A stretch of 64,000 nt of DNA from Ceratothoa steindachneri (taxonomy: Eukaryota; Arthropoda; Malacostraca; Isopoda; Cymothoidae): assembly GCA_963969495.1 (NCBI GenBank), contig OZ018319.1, forward strand, positions 204,833,405-204,897,404. The letters run 5' to 3'. Shown here in pieces: positions 9,333 to 21,720 of the stretch. The notes under the pieces were generated by a model that saw only the letters and a program-made list of their open reading frames with translations, did no database searches and was not told where the DNA came from. Position 1 is the stretch's first letter, and each line of letters starts with the position of its first letter. The translations under genes were made by a program, and so were the position numbers.

Positions 9333-12083
9333 ATGACTAATAGACTAACGATAATACAGATGAATGTCAATGGGTGGGACGGAAAAGGTTCCATCTATGG
9401 CAACATCTTGCGACAAAATGACCCCGACATAATACTCATTAATGAACACGGAATGACTGAACATAAAGAAATTAAAATTTTTCAATACGACGTCATAAGC
9501 AAAAACCATAGTCAGGAACGGTATGACGGCTGCGCAATAGCCGTCAAAAAAGGTATAAAATACAAAAGACTACCAGACTTAGACGAATCCTACCTTGCCA
9601 TTGAGGTAGGCACTACCCTGGGGGGTCTAGTCGTGGCCACGGGGTACCAACCCCCAAGACGCGGCTATGTACCCCTGCATAACCTTCTACAGGTCTTCAG
9701 CCATAAAAAGAATGTAATCTTTGCTGGAGATCTGAACGCAAGGTGTGCAGTGTCAGGGTATACCTCCTACAACAATGCAGGTAGGAACATTGAATTCCTA
9801 CTAGACAGAAAATACGGGACTAGAATTGGACCGGAATTCCCGACATTTATTACAGGTAATGCAGCAACGAAACCTGATATTGTTTTATCCAGTATCAGGT
9901 TTCCATACAACTATTACATTGAACCAGGCCCCGTTATTCCAAGCGACCACCAGGCAGTTAGAATCATAATAGGCGTAAATCCCATTCAAATTGCAATCCC
10001 AGAACGCAAAAGCTATAAGCGGGCGGACTGGGAAAGCTACAGAAATTACCTTCTAAATTATATCCCAGACCCTTTAATAGATGCAAATTTAGAAGAGATA
10101 GATGAAGAGCTGGATAAAATCACTGACCTCCTTATAAAAGCAGATAAAAATAGCATTCCCCGCATTAAATATAAAACCCTTCCAGCTCCTATTTGGACCC
10201 CCCCCATGAAAGCCCTGGCCCAAGAATATAGGGACCTGTCCGATGTAATAGCGCTGATAGGCCCCGACCACAACTCCCATAGACGAATGAGACAGATAAA
10301 AGACGAGCTCCAGACACTCATAACAGACCAACAAATACAGGTATGGGACGGACTAATTGAGGGACTTGACATAGAAAGAGACGCACGAACATTTTGGCAG
10401 ACTTACAAACGATTAAAAGGACAACCCCCTCAAAAGAAAATTGTATTTAAACGTGACGACGAAGAAATTGAAGAGACTACAGAGATTGAGGAAATTTTTA
10501 GGATTTTCTGGTCTTCAATCTTTAAAATTACCCCCGAAGAAAATGACAATTATGACCTCGAATTCGAAAATGACATTATCCAACAGTTAAACACGCAAAT
10601 ACATAAAACCTCCCCTCATCATTGTGTATCGCAAGAAAGGGCGATGGAGGGCTATGGGAGTAAAATTACTGCCCAAGAGTTCTCCGTCGCACTAAAATCC
10701 TTTCGTCAAAGAGCACCGGGTACCACGGGGCTGACCAGGGAGAATTTCATTAAGGCCCCGCCTAATGTTCTGAGTGGGCTTCTTAACATCATGAATGCCG
10801 CTCTGAACACAGGCTACTTTCCCGATCAGTGGAAAGTGGCCAAGATGATCTTCCTTCCCAAATCGGGAAAGCCCCCGGATTGCCCTGCAAACTTCCGGCC
10901 GATATCTCTCTTAGAATTTGCTGGCAAAGTCTTCGAGAAAATATTGGCAAATAGGGTCAACTCTTTTCTTGACGAAGCCAACCTGCATAACGAGCAACAG
11001 CACGGCTTCAGAAAGAAAAGAGGGACTGACACGGCACTAGCCGTTATTACGGAAAAACTTGCAAACATCAAAGCAAGTAAAAGGCATGCCGACCTGGTGC
11101 TCCGCGATGTCAAAAAAGCTTTTGACAAAGTTTGGAAAAGAGGCTTGCAATTTAAGATCCTGCAAGTGGGCCTCGACCCCATACTTGAAAGGATCCTATG
11201 CGATTACATAATGGAGAGGAGAGCGTATATACAGTTCAAAGAGCACAAAGGCCCCGAGTTCGATCTCGAATCTGGGGTCCCACAAGGGGGGTGTCTCTCC
11301 CCCCTTTTATACAACATATATACACGCGACCTACCACAACCTCTTTCCGAAGGTACGATATACGTTCAGTTCGCTGACGATATATCGCAAATTTGTACAG
11401 CCGCCTACGTTCACAGGGAATTTATGGCGAATAATACGGCTAGGGAGATTTCCAACATCAACTCTTTCGAGAGGAAATGGAAGATTTCGACCAATGCCCA
11501 AAAATTCAAAATAATTCCCATGTTTCGCAAGACCTTCAATGATATACGGGTAGAGGGGGAGAGAATCCCCTACTGCTCGGAAGGGACGGTTCTGGGGCTC
11601 AAAATCACCACAGGAGGATACAAGAGTCATATCGGACGAACAGTCGCGAATGTCAAGAGAGATTTGAGGGAGTTTTATAGGTTCATGGACCTAACCCGCT
11701 CAAATAAGCTCAAGATATTCAATGCGTGCATTCGCTCGAGACTCTTGTACCCCCCGGTGCCGTTGAATGCGTGCGCCAGGACCCACATTGCGAAACTACA
11801 AACCATCCAGAACAAGGCGGTTTTACTCATTACAAATACCCGAAGAAGAGAACATAAAAAACAGAGGGAGCTCCACGCCTCGGTTGGATTATCTCCGATC
11901 AACATGGCGCTCCACGAGAGAGCTAAGAGGATATGGCAAGCCATTGGTGCGCGTTTGACCCCTGAATTCTCTCGTACACACTTAGACATCGAGGCCGACA
12001 GACAAATAAGACCCTTTAAGAGCAGTAAATTACAGTCTGACGGTGACGTGACTCCCCATTACACACAACGCGATCGACAATAA
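9333..12083 (+). CDS. LINE ORF2: endonuclease and reverse transcriptase (916 aa)
   Basis: Enzyme for target-primed reverse transcription. Residues 1-210 form an exonuclease-endonuclease-phosphatase domain with its key residues visible: QMNVNGW near 9-15, E38 in INEHG, the GDLNA aspartate near 133, and SDH near 204. Residues about 450-760 are the reverse transcriptase: FLPKSGKPPDCPANFRPISL, HGFRKKRGTDTA, DVKKAFDKVW near 591, GVPQGGCLSPLLYNIYT, and the catalytic FADD near 679-682. There is no RNase H domain, which fits jockey. The length and uninterrupted frame are normal for a complete ORF2. The start is the first ATG after ORF1; the spacer is 50 bp. I did not detect inactivating lesions by eye. 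Assignment to jockey rather than a sister clade rests on domain layout and remembered similarity. Confidence 0.95.
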   Translation: MTNRLTIIQMNVNGWDGKGSIYGNILRQNDPDIILINEHGMTEHKEIKIFQYDVISKNHSQERYDGCAIAVKKGIKYKRLPDLDESYLAIEVGTTLGGLVVATGYQPPRRGYVPLHNLLQVFSHKKNVIFAGDLNARCAVSGYTSYNNAGRNIEFLLDRKYGTRIGPEFPTFITGNAATKPDIVLSSIRFPYNYYIEPGPVIPSDHQAVRIIIGVNPIQIAIPERKSYKRADWESYRNYLLNYIPDPLIDANLEEIDEELDKITDLLIKADKNSIPRIKYKTLPAPIWTPPMKALAQEYRDLSDVIALIGPDHNSHRRMRQIKDELQTLITDQQIQVWDGLIEGLDIERDARTFWQTYKRLKGQPPQKKIVFKRDDEEIEETTEIEEIFRIFWSSIFKITPEENDNYDLEFENDIIQQLNTQIHKTSPHHCVSQERAMEGYGSKITAQEFSVALKSFRQRAPGTTGLTRENFIKAPPNVLSGLLNIMNAALNTGYFPDQWKVAKMIFLPKSGKPPDCPANFRPISLLEFAGKVFEKILANRVNSFLDEANLHNEQQHGFRKKRGTDTALAVITEKLANIKASKRHADLVLRDVKKAFDKVWKRGLQFKILQVGLDPILERILCDYIMERRAYIQFKEHKGPEFDLESGVPQGGCLSPLLYNIYTRDLPQPLSEGTIYVQFADDISQICTAAYVHREFMANNTAREISNINSFERKWKISTNAQKFKIIPMFRKTFNDIRVEGERIPYCSEGTVLGLKITTGGYKSHIGRTVANVKRDLREFYRFMDLTRSNKLKIFNACIRSRLLYPPVPLNACARTHIAKLQTIQNKAVLLITNTRRREHKKQRELHASVGLSPINMALHERAKRIWQAIGARLTPEFSRTHLDIEADRQIRPFKSSKLQSDGDVTPHYTQRDRQ

Positions 12084-12262
12084 ACGAGACTAAACAAACC
12101 AGTGTAATGTTAAAGTTTTTTTAACTAAAATTCAACCCCAAAAAATAAAACAAATTCACTCAACTTTTTAACAATAATCAAAAATAAAGTAAATTTCAAA
12201 TACCAAAGCGGGACGTAAAAACCCCGACTCTAAAAAAGGCTTGAATGCCAAAAACCAAAGTT

Positions 12263-12363
12263 CATCATCTAGATGAGAACTTTTAATCAAATTAGCAATG
12301 CTGATTTGATTAAATAAACTATAAATATTATAGTTTAAAACACCAAGAAATCAAAAAAAAAAA
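12263..12363 (+). promoter_or_regulatory. cluster of stem-loops and A-run at the LINE 3' end
   Basis: Three inverted repeats lie in a row: GTTCATCATCTAGATGAGAAC, then ATCAAAT and ATTTGAT separated by 11 bases, then AAACTATAAATATTATAGTTT. An A-run follows at 12353-12363. In LINEs the 3' untranslated structure can be what the reverse transcriptase recognises, so this is a candidate recognition site; that role is inferred. Confidence 0.5.
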
Positions 12364-13308
12364 CACATACAGAGCTACCCTTTCATCAGGGATCTTTTAT
12401 TCTTTCTTCTACACAACCTCTATTCTTTAAACTCACTTCTTAACCACTTTACTCTCTTACTTTTCTCTCTAATTCTATCTTTTCACCTCTTATTATGTCC
12501 AATGTCCAACGTACCCTATCTCTACAGACCAAATTGCGGTAAAACTATTGGGACGCACGGATGTATGGGAATAGGTCAACGAACGTGCAAATCTCCCTAC
12601 TTGCTTGTAACTTCTTATAACTAATTTATAATTTTTCCACGCACTAATATCAAATCAAAGAAACATAAATTTAATATGAAAGTGAAAAAAAATTAAAAAT
12701 CACCTATATTATGTAAAAATAAGGATGAATTTAAAACAAAGGAAATGTAAACAAGCGATTGGTGCGGTTATTGTATCGCAAAAATAATCATTTGTCTTGG
12801 ATTTTTTCTAAACAAGCGATTGTACGTTATTGCTAGTTGTGGAAAATTATGGAATGTTAAGGTGTGTTATGACAGCTAATCTCCACCATCCTAAGTATGG
12901 GGCAGGAACTTCTTGTTTACTTAAGTTTTAAGCAACGTTGCAGTTGGATCGTGATTTGGATCGGGATTATATGAAGCACATTACTTGCTCTTCATTCTAC
13001 TAAGTTCAAACCGTCCCTGAATGTTAATAACTAAAGATAGAATGTAGTAAAGTTAAAAATGATTCTCTACTTTGGTATCATGTTATAAATGTAAAGAGGT
13101 ACAACTAACATTGTTAAGATGTCCGTAACCCTAACAGAAGGAATCGAACCTTTATCACTAGGTATAATTACAAAATTACTGACTGGCGACGCTCCTAAGA
13201 TCCCTATGCCAATACATGAAATAAATAGGAGAGAAAATCAGAGTAATGGAAAAAGGTGACATAAGTTAAGCACATTTATAAACAATGTTAGCTTCTTAGC
13301 TGCGTACA
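12364..13308. other. no gene recognised
   Basis: AT-rich flank beyond the LINE with no ORF of 60 codons or more and no transposon terminus that I can see. Confidence 0.5.
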
Positions 13309-13632
13309 CGCGACTCTATAATTTACAATTTCGGTCCGTAGGTTGTCGGTCGGATGGTAACAATTTTACATTTCAATGAGTTTTTTGACAATATGATCGT
13401 AACTATCCGGCCGATTATAATGAAATTTAATACTCTTCATGCTGTTTTACATTCTCTTTCGAATTATATAATACCAAGGTCTTACCAAGGTTAGTCCGGG
13501 AATTATTAATAGGAAACTAACTATGTGTCGGGTGGCCCACTTGTTGAAAGTTTTGAAGGTCGTAAGGTCTTATGGTCATAAGGTGATAATTAAGAATAAT
13601 TGAGAGCACGCGACTTAGGTCTGTTGACCTTA
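13309..13632 (-). mobile_element. interspersed element with one about 122-bp core unit, copy A
   Basis: Read on the minus strand, it starts near AAGGTCAACAGACCTAAGTC, continues with GCGTGCTCTCAATTATTC and one core unit (about 13375-13500, containing GAATGTAAAACAGCATG- and CGGCCGGATAGTTACGAT-like blocks), and ends in ATTGTAAATTATAGAGTCGC. The same outer blocks and core occur at 23215-23503 and, with many core units, at 46964-48645. No coding capacity. The class is unknown to me. Confidence 0.7.
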
Positions 13633-15440
<1,808 letters not shown>

Positions 15441-15821
15441 CGTGTCCTATTAATTTATATTTTTAAATTAATTATTTCTTTTTTCGTTTGTTTTTGTCGT
15501 TTTTTTATTATTATTAATTGTTTACTAGGATACAAAGTTATGTTTCAATAATTGTGTATTTATTGGAGAATCGCAAATGAAAGATATACAAATGTTGTCA
15601 TTTTTGACAGCACAAGTAGACTCATATATATGTATATCATTTTCTTGCAGGATGCCGAGATTTAGCCAAAAAATCCTTTTATAGAACGGAAATCCGTCCC
15701 GCATACAATTATAAGAACTCCGTTGTTATAATTGTATAATTATATCAACGCTTTTTGAATCAGTTAACTATTTCTGTCATATTCAAATATCAGTCTACCA
15801 TGTATAAAATGTTGATTCCTA

Positions 15822-16548
15822 ATAATAACAATAGTATAGGGGGGAGGGAGGGTATATAGGTTGATTGTTCAGTTTGCCCTAAGCAATACTTTGGGCAAAC
15901 CGGTAAATTATTAAGTGTACGCTTGACGCAACATAAATACAATATTAGGAAAGGGAAAGCAGTAATGCTTTATTTGTCCATTTATCTGAAAATATTCCCC
16001 CTATCAATTGGAATTCGGCTGAATTTATTTACCAATCTAATGACTTTATTCAAAGAAATATTGCTGAATTCTCATTCATTAATTCATCGCCTAATTCTAA
16101 TATCTCCCCTGGTCTTTTTAAATTAGACCCTGTTATTAAAAGGCTTATTTATAACGAAATTGTCCATTTTAAATCTTAGCCCTTTGATTTATTAATTTAA
16201 TTATGTTTCTCTTGTCTATTTTTATGTATTCACAATCGGGTATGTATGTACTTAGTTTACTCACATAAATGTCTAAATTATTTGCGCAGAGGTTGGAATT
16301 TTCCGGAAGTAGACCGTATCTATTTGGTTTTATACTTCACATCCGTCTTCGATATTATCTTTCATTTTGGATCCTTTCGTTGTACATGGGCGGGGCATTA
16401 CTCAGCTCTCTCTCGTATAAATATATACCACCTTTGTAAAATATTTTCGTTGTGCCTTGATAATGAACTGAACAAGTTCGAAAGTACTGGAATCCGCCTT
16501 TCATTTTCCTGTGGGATTTTTTGCATTGATTGCACTACTTTATGAGTT

Positions 16549-16551
<3 letters not shown>
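15822..16551 (+). mobile_element. Penelope-like element 3' fragment, GIY-YIG endonuclease
   Basis: A 5'-truncated Penelope-like retroelement. Across two frames it encodes a GIY-YIG endonuclease: a cysteine-containing start near 15870, a YFGQTGKL-type YIG motif, RLTQHKYNIRKG, then IPPINWNSAEFIYQSNDF and LFKLDPVIKRLIYNEIVHFK with a TAG stop near 16178. At least one frameshift lies between 15900 and 15980. About 370 bp of 3' untranslated sequence ends in a GAACTGAACAAGTTCGAAAG block directly before an (AT)n tract. The same module, with the same 5' start and 3' end, is at 62848-63531, so both copies are truncated at the endonuclease. Confidence 0.8.

Positions 16552-16626
<75 letters not shown>
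16552..16626. repeat. (AT)n microsatellite at a Penelope 3' end
   Basis: About 37 AT units, starting a few bases after the Penelope 3' untranslated region. Confidence 0.98.
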
Positions 16627-16630
<4 letters not shown>

Positions 16631-19600
16631 TCAAATATTTGAAATTAGTGACACAGGTCATTTTAAGGTTGCATGAATGCATCATTAAATGCATAATAGG
16701 CGCATATGGCGTATCATTACGTGATCAAAGCTACCATTAAGACATTATAACCTTATTTCAGGTCATTTTCTGTAATCCTGTAGCAATGGACACAAAACCC
16801 TACAATACTAAATATGGTTTCTCAATTCACTTCTGGTGTAATGGGCCCAAGGTTAAATAGAAGGTTATAAAAGATAAATAAGACTATGTTTCTGTAACCA
16901 TGTGAATCAAGATGGTCTGGCAGTATGGTAGGGTATGAGGAGACGAACCGTTTGACCATGAAAGCAACCAGGGCATGCTGATGAGAAGACTGAATTTATT
17001 GAATCAATTATGCCTACTATTCTAATCACTCGTTGTGGAAATGTGGGAGTGTTTATTTATTTTAGGGTGGTAAAAAAAAAACAGGAACAGGAGAAAAAGA
17101 AGTGATAGAGAATGCCCCCACTGGCTAGTGCAAAAAACTCACAATACACCCTGATTTCCACTGATGATTAACCCCTCATGCTGCACTAAGGCTCACGGTG
17201 ATTGTCAGTCTGCTTGTACATTTCTTTATCCCTTGTGTGGAAGAATTGAAATTTTAGGCTTAGTTTTGTTTTCAATCCATATTTCTCGTTATATTTGTGA
17301 AGAATCCCCCACCCCATCCCCTACTTCAAAACTCTCCATGTTGGAGGCTATGAAAGTACGACATAAATAGGATGGTAGGCTCCATACAATTGATTTCATT
17401 TAGCATATCTCCGAACCGCATTTTGCATACAATACTGAAAATTTTCTCTTAACTTCGTAATTGTCTTTGTTTAATATTTTAAAAAAATCATTTTATGGAT
17501 CTTTGTTATACATTTTGAAAGTTTTATTTTAGATTTTCAAATATTAATTTGAATTAGTTGGGGTTTTGTTCTCTATGCTAAGTTTTCTCAACAATGGCGC
17601 GTAATATGAATTGTATAGTTGCTAAGAGTGATTAATTCAGCCACGGTGTTTTGAAATTACCGAGTATAGAAATTCTTGAACATAAAAATTACTGAATATA
17701 CAAATTACCGAATATAGAAATATTAAAATATTATTCCGTGAGAAGACGTCACCCTTATCAATGCGATGCGGCCCAAAGCAGATTTGTCGCGATAGATTTG
17801 GTGATGAGGGGAAAATTCTTTCCCTAATGGCATTCCATAAAGTTCAACTGAAGACGAAATCAAACAAAGCGAAAATCCAAGCAAATTCCAAAACCAAATG
17901 CAACCGTTTTCTTGAAGGGCCACGTCATGTCGTATAGCGCGACTTCATCCGGCGGAGTTCCATTACCCTGTCACTTCGATTTCTCCTCGGAGGGGCTGGA
18001 ACACCTCCTTAAATTGCCCTTGCATAAAGATGGCAATTCTCCTTTTTCGTCTCTCTATTTAAATATTTGCTATCATATTTAGTGCACCGGTCTTGAGCAG
18101 CTTCCTGTTTGCTAGTATTCAAGGAGATTTCCTTGAACGTGGTTGAGTAGGCGAACAGTCAAGAACAAGATTATCCCGTAAATAAGGCAGTTGATAGTGA
18201 GCATGCAAAGCATCCCGCATATTAAGTTAAAATAATAATAATAACACAATTACAAGATTGTGTCGTTTTTTTCAATAAATTACATTTATTCATAACTAAA
18301 TATAATGAATCTTAGGCGATAGAAATACTCCCAGCCTACGCATTTTCCTAATCATATACATTATAATTACAAGAATATCTGCATTTGTTCACTCAAGAAA
18401 ACTTTATATACAACACTGTAATGCAGTGGTGAAAATAACAGAAATAACAATAAAAACATCCAGAGCAACAATAACCGTATAAGGATATTTTTCGAATGAC
18501 GGCTTCCGTTCGCGCAGCTCTCGTCAAATCACTTGAGTTGAAACAGCATCAGTAGCCACGGTCTTCCCAAGGTCACCATAGAGGGGTGGAGAAGATCAGG
18601 TCAAAATATGGAAATGTATATATATTGGTCATAATGAAGCATAACTCAGCTAAAGATGTTTATATTTTCAAACTTTCGCACTTGAAAAAGTACTTTTTTT
18701 CCGAGATTTTGATAGCGTTGATGCTGAAAGAAGAATGACCACAGTGGCGGATCGCCACAGTAGAAGAGAATGATAAAAGCAAAACCTTATAGAGGCAAAA
18801 GCTGGTAAAGTAGGAAGAGGCCTGAGAGGAGGAGTTACAACCTGCTTAAGTATATAAAAGAAACTGCTAAACCGCATAAACGAATAAAAATTAACATAAT
18901 AACAAAAGTGTTTAACGTAAAAGTTCAAAGTAGTAATTGACCCTCATCTCCTCTTGGATCTACAAGTATTTCAAAACACATTTAATATCTCTATATTTTA
19001 TGTTCATATTCACTGGAATTTTGATAACCACAAGCGTATGTGTGATATGCTGTATAACTCTAACCTTGACGTTTCTACTAAGACGTACATTAAAATGCGT
19101 TCCTCACTGGCCCCAATTCATTTGGGCACTTAATGATTATAATTTTATTCACTGCTATCGAACATCGATCGTGCTTGCCATTTTGGGGTCGCGTGGTGAT
19201 GCTGGTGTTTATTTTCTTATTGCTTTTGAGGAGGATAGCGGGTGCTGTGGGTTGTGGTTGGCATGGTGTGAGTGGTGCTGCTTTAAAGTGGAGGTGCTTT
19301 CGATGATGGTTGTTAGTAGTTAAGGTTGAAGTTGCGGTGATGATATTGGTAGTGATGTTAGCTATGGGAAGAGTGATGGTGATAATATTGGTAGCCATTG
19401 TTGTGTGAGTAAAGAGAGTGGTGATGATGAAATGTGAGTTATGTTTGTTAATAAAGGAAAATCAACGAGGGCATCCGTCTCGTAGAGTGTGAAGGGGGAG
19501 ATCTGTAAGTAAAGTGGTGAAGTTAGGGGGAATGGAAAGGTGTGGAAAATGTAAAGCGGCAGATTAACCTGCAAGCATTAAGACAGGAGGGATCCACATG

Positions 19601-19631
19601 CTCCCCTCGCCCCTCTCCTTCCGCCAGTGCT
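16627..19631. other. no gene recognised
   Basis: Mixed-composition sequence with short unrecognisable frames. The longest is 128 codons at 18937-19323: hydrophobic at its start, no family resemblance, overlapped by an equally long antisense frame, so I do not call it. At 17655-17730 ATTACCGAATATAGAAA recurs about three times. At 19325-19440 the sequence is a GTGATGATATTGGTAG-rich low-complexity stretch. Confidence 0.45.
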
Positions 19632-20345
19632 GATCATGTGGCTGGTCGAAGGGAAGGTTGTGCTCATAATGGTAGTGGCAGAGGTAGATGTGGTGCTGAT
19701 AATGTGCTGGCCGAGGTAGATGTGGTGCTGATAATGGTGCTGGCTGAGGTAGATGTGGTGCTGATAATGGTGCTGGCTGAGGTAGATGTGGTGCTGATAA
19801 TGGTGCTGGCTGCGGTAGATGTGGTGTTGATCATGTGGCTGGTCGAAGGGAAGGTGGTGCTGATCATGTGGCTGGTCGAAGGGAAGGTAGTGTTGATAAT
19901 GTTGCTGCTCGAGGTAGAGGTCGTGCTGATAATAGTGCTGGTCGAGGTGGATGTGGTGCTGATAATGGTGCTGGTCGAAGTAGAGGTCGTGCTGATAATG
20001 GTGTTGGCAGAGGTAGATGTGGTGCTGATAATGGTGCTGGTCGAGGTAAGGTGGTGCTGATCATGTGGTTGATCGAGGTAGGGTGGTGTTGATAATGGTG
20101 CTGGTCGAGGTAGAGGTGGTTTTGATAATGGTGCTGTCCGAGATGGAGTTAGTGCTGATCATGTGGCTGGTCGAATGAAAGTGGTGCTGATAATGGTGCT
20201 GGTCGAGGTAGAGTTGGTGTTGATAATGGTGCTGGCCGAGGTAGATCTGGTACTGATACTGGTGCTTGTCGAGGGAGAGGTGGTGCTGATAATGGTGCTA
20301 GCCGAGTTAGAGGTGGTGCCGATAATTGTGCTCACTGAGGTGATG
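19632..20345 (+). repeat. 33-bp minisatellite
   Basis: About 22 copies of a 33-bp unit that reads GTGGTGCTGATAATGGTGCT then GGTCGAGGTAGAT, with variants replacing GATAATGGT by GATCATGTG. Because 33 is a multiple of three, several frames stay open on both strands, giving apparent proteins of 11-residue repeats (VLIMVLAEVDV on plus). No transcription signal or protein family supports a gene. Confidence 0.95.
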
Positions 20346-20479
20346 TTGTAAGGAGTGCTGAAAATCCCTCAGTGCATGACGGAGGTGGTGTTTCCCTTTC
20401 TTTGTTCCCAATTTGTCCTTGCAATACTTAATTTTGAGGAAGTGAGGGAGCGAGGGAAACGTCCTTTCCTCTCGTGGTT

Positions 20480-21130
20480 GGCGCTCTTTTATCTCAGTCT
20501 TCCTGATGCCATTCAAAGTTCTAAGTTCGCCTCGACTATTCCAATTTCTAAGTTTGCTTTGAACACCTTTATCCATTTTTTAAGTTCAAATCTAAGTACG
20601 CTTATGAACCAATACTTTTCGAACTTGGCTCATGAACAATATTATTTAGTTCTAAGTTCGCTTATGAATGCTCGAAAGAATTCAAAGTTGTAAGTTCGTT
20701 TAGGTGTAATTTCTATCAAGCTACATTCTAAGTTTACACATTAATGATCACTATCATCTTCTGTTGTATATTATCTAAAAAACCGCATCATTAGAACTTC
20801 TAAGTTTGGCTATGAAGACTAAACACTTTTAAGTTCTATTATTAACGCATTTACCAGTGGAAGTTCTAGTGTCAGGAATAAATGTTCTCTCCTCTTTTAA
20901 GTTTCTTTTTTATGACCTCCTTCTACCATCCTAAGTTCTAATTCCACTTATGAACATTACTTTCCACTCAAACTTCACGTATTAACACCCTATATCTTTT
21001 TAAGTTCAAAGTTTGCTGACCAAGATTCCCAAACGTAGTTCTAAGTTCGCTTAGGAACACCCCCTAGCATCCTAAGTTCTCCCTATTTTAAGTTTTAAGT
21101 TCACTTTGTTTGTTCAACGACACTCTAAGT
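20480..21130. repeat. decayed repeat rich in TTCTAAGTTCGCTTATGAAC
   Basis: TTCTAAGTTC or a variant appears about twenty times at irregular spacing of 25-60 bp, often followed by GCTTATGAAC. This looks like an old minisatellite that has lost register. No gene recognised. Confidence 0.6.
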
Positions 21131-21430
21131 CTTAAGATAACTACTCATCCTACACCATTTTATACTACTCAACTACACCCTCCCGGTCCATCGCAAGTGT
21201 AGGTTAAGATGTGTAGAAGTTTCTGCCATACTCAGCCTCATTCAATAACTACTGCACGTTCTTTTCAACCTCCTTCTTCGCACTACACCTGGACGGCGTT
21301 GGTCACACACAAAAATAATATTTTTATCCATTGTGTACATTTGCCTCCAAGCGTCACTTACACATCCACCTCACTCAAAATTTGTTTCGTAAGCATTCGC
21401 CCTATGTCTGCCCGCAACCTTGATAAGCGA

Positions 21431-21720
21431 CGTACAAAGATAATAATAATCATTATAACCCCTGTATTTATTCTTCTTCTTTTTATTGTTATTATAACTA
21501 TTATTGTTAATAATATTATGTTTATTATTATTTCTAATATATTATTATTACTATTGTTATTATTAATATTAATGTTATTATTATCTATATTATTATTTTT
21601 TTTACTAATATTGTTACTATTATTATTATATTATTTTTACTATCATTGTTATTACTATTAATATTGTTGAAATTATTATTACTCTCTCTTTTATTATTGT
21701 TATTATTACTATTGTTATGT
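21431..21720. repeat. (ATT)n-like low-complexity tract
   Basis: Nearly 300 bp of TTATTATTATTAC-type sequence. The 150-codon open frame at 21209-21661 runs through it as isoleucine and leucine and is not protein-like. Confidence 0.9.

Larger units (their letters stand above)
7996..12363 (+). mobile_element. jockey-type non-LTR retrotransposon (LINE), nearly full length
   Basis: A two-ORF LINE: ORF1 with zinc knuckles, a 50-bp spacer, ORF2 with an apurinic-type endonuclease and reverse transcriptase, a 3' untranslated region of about 270 bp, then an A-run at about 12353-12363. There is no RNase H domain, which fits the jockey clade. Two decayed relatives lie at 54.2-57.4 kb (minus) and 59.2-62.85 kb (plus). 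The 5' end is uncertain and I could not find matching target-site duplications. The intact 916-codon ORF2 suggests recent activity. Confidence 0.85.

Noticed and set aside
18937..19323. 128-residue ORF with a hydrophobic start
   Set aside because: No family resemblance, mixed low-complexity sequence toward its end, and a comparable antisense frame; not enough to call a gene.
19542..20060. 172-residue repetitive ORF
   Set aside because: It is the 33-bp minisatellite read in one of several equally open frames; opposite-strand frames are open too.
19632..20345. CRISPR-like regular array
   Set aside because: There are no unique spacers between repeats; units are contiguous and degenerate, and the setting is eukaryotic.
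21209..21661. 150-residue ORF
   Set aside because: The second half is an ATT repeat read as isoleucine and leucine; the first half matches nothing I recognise.
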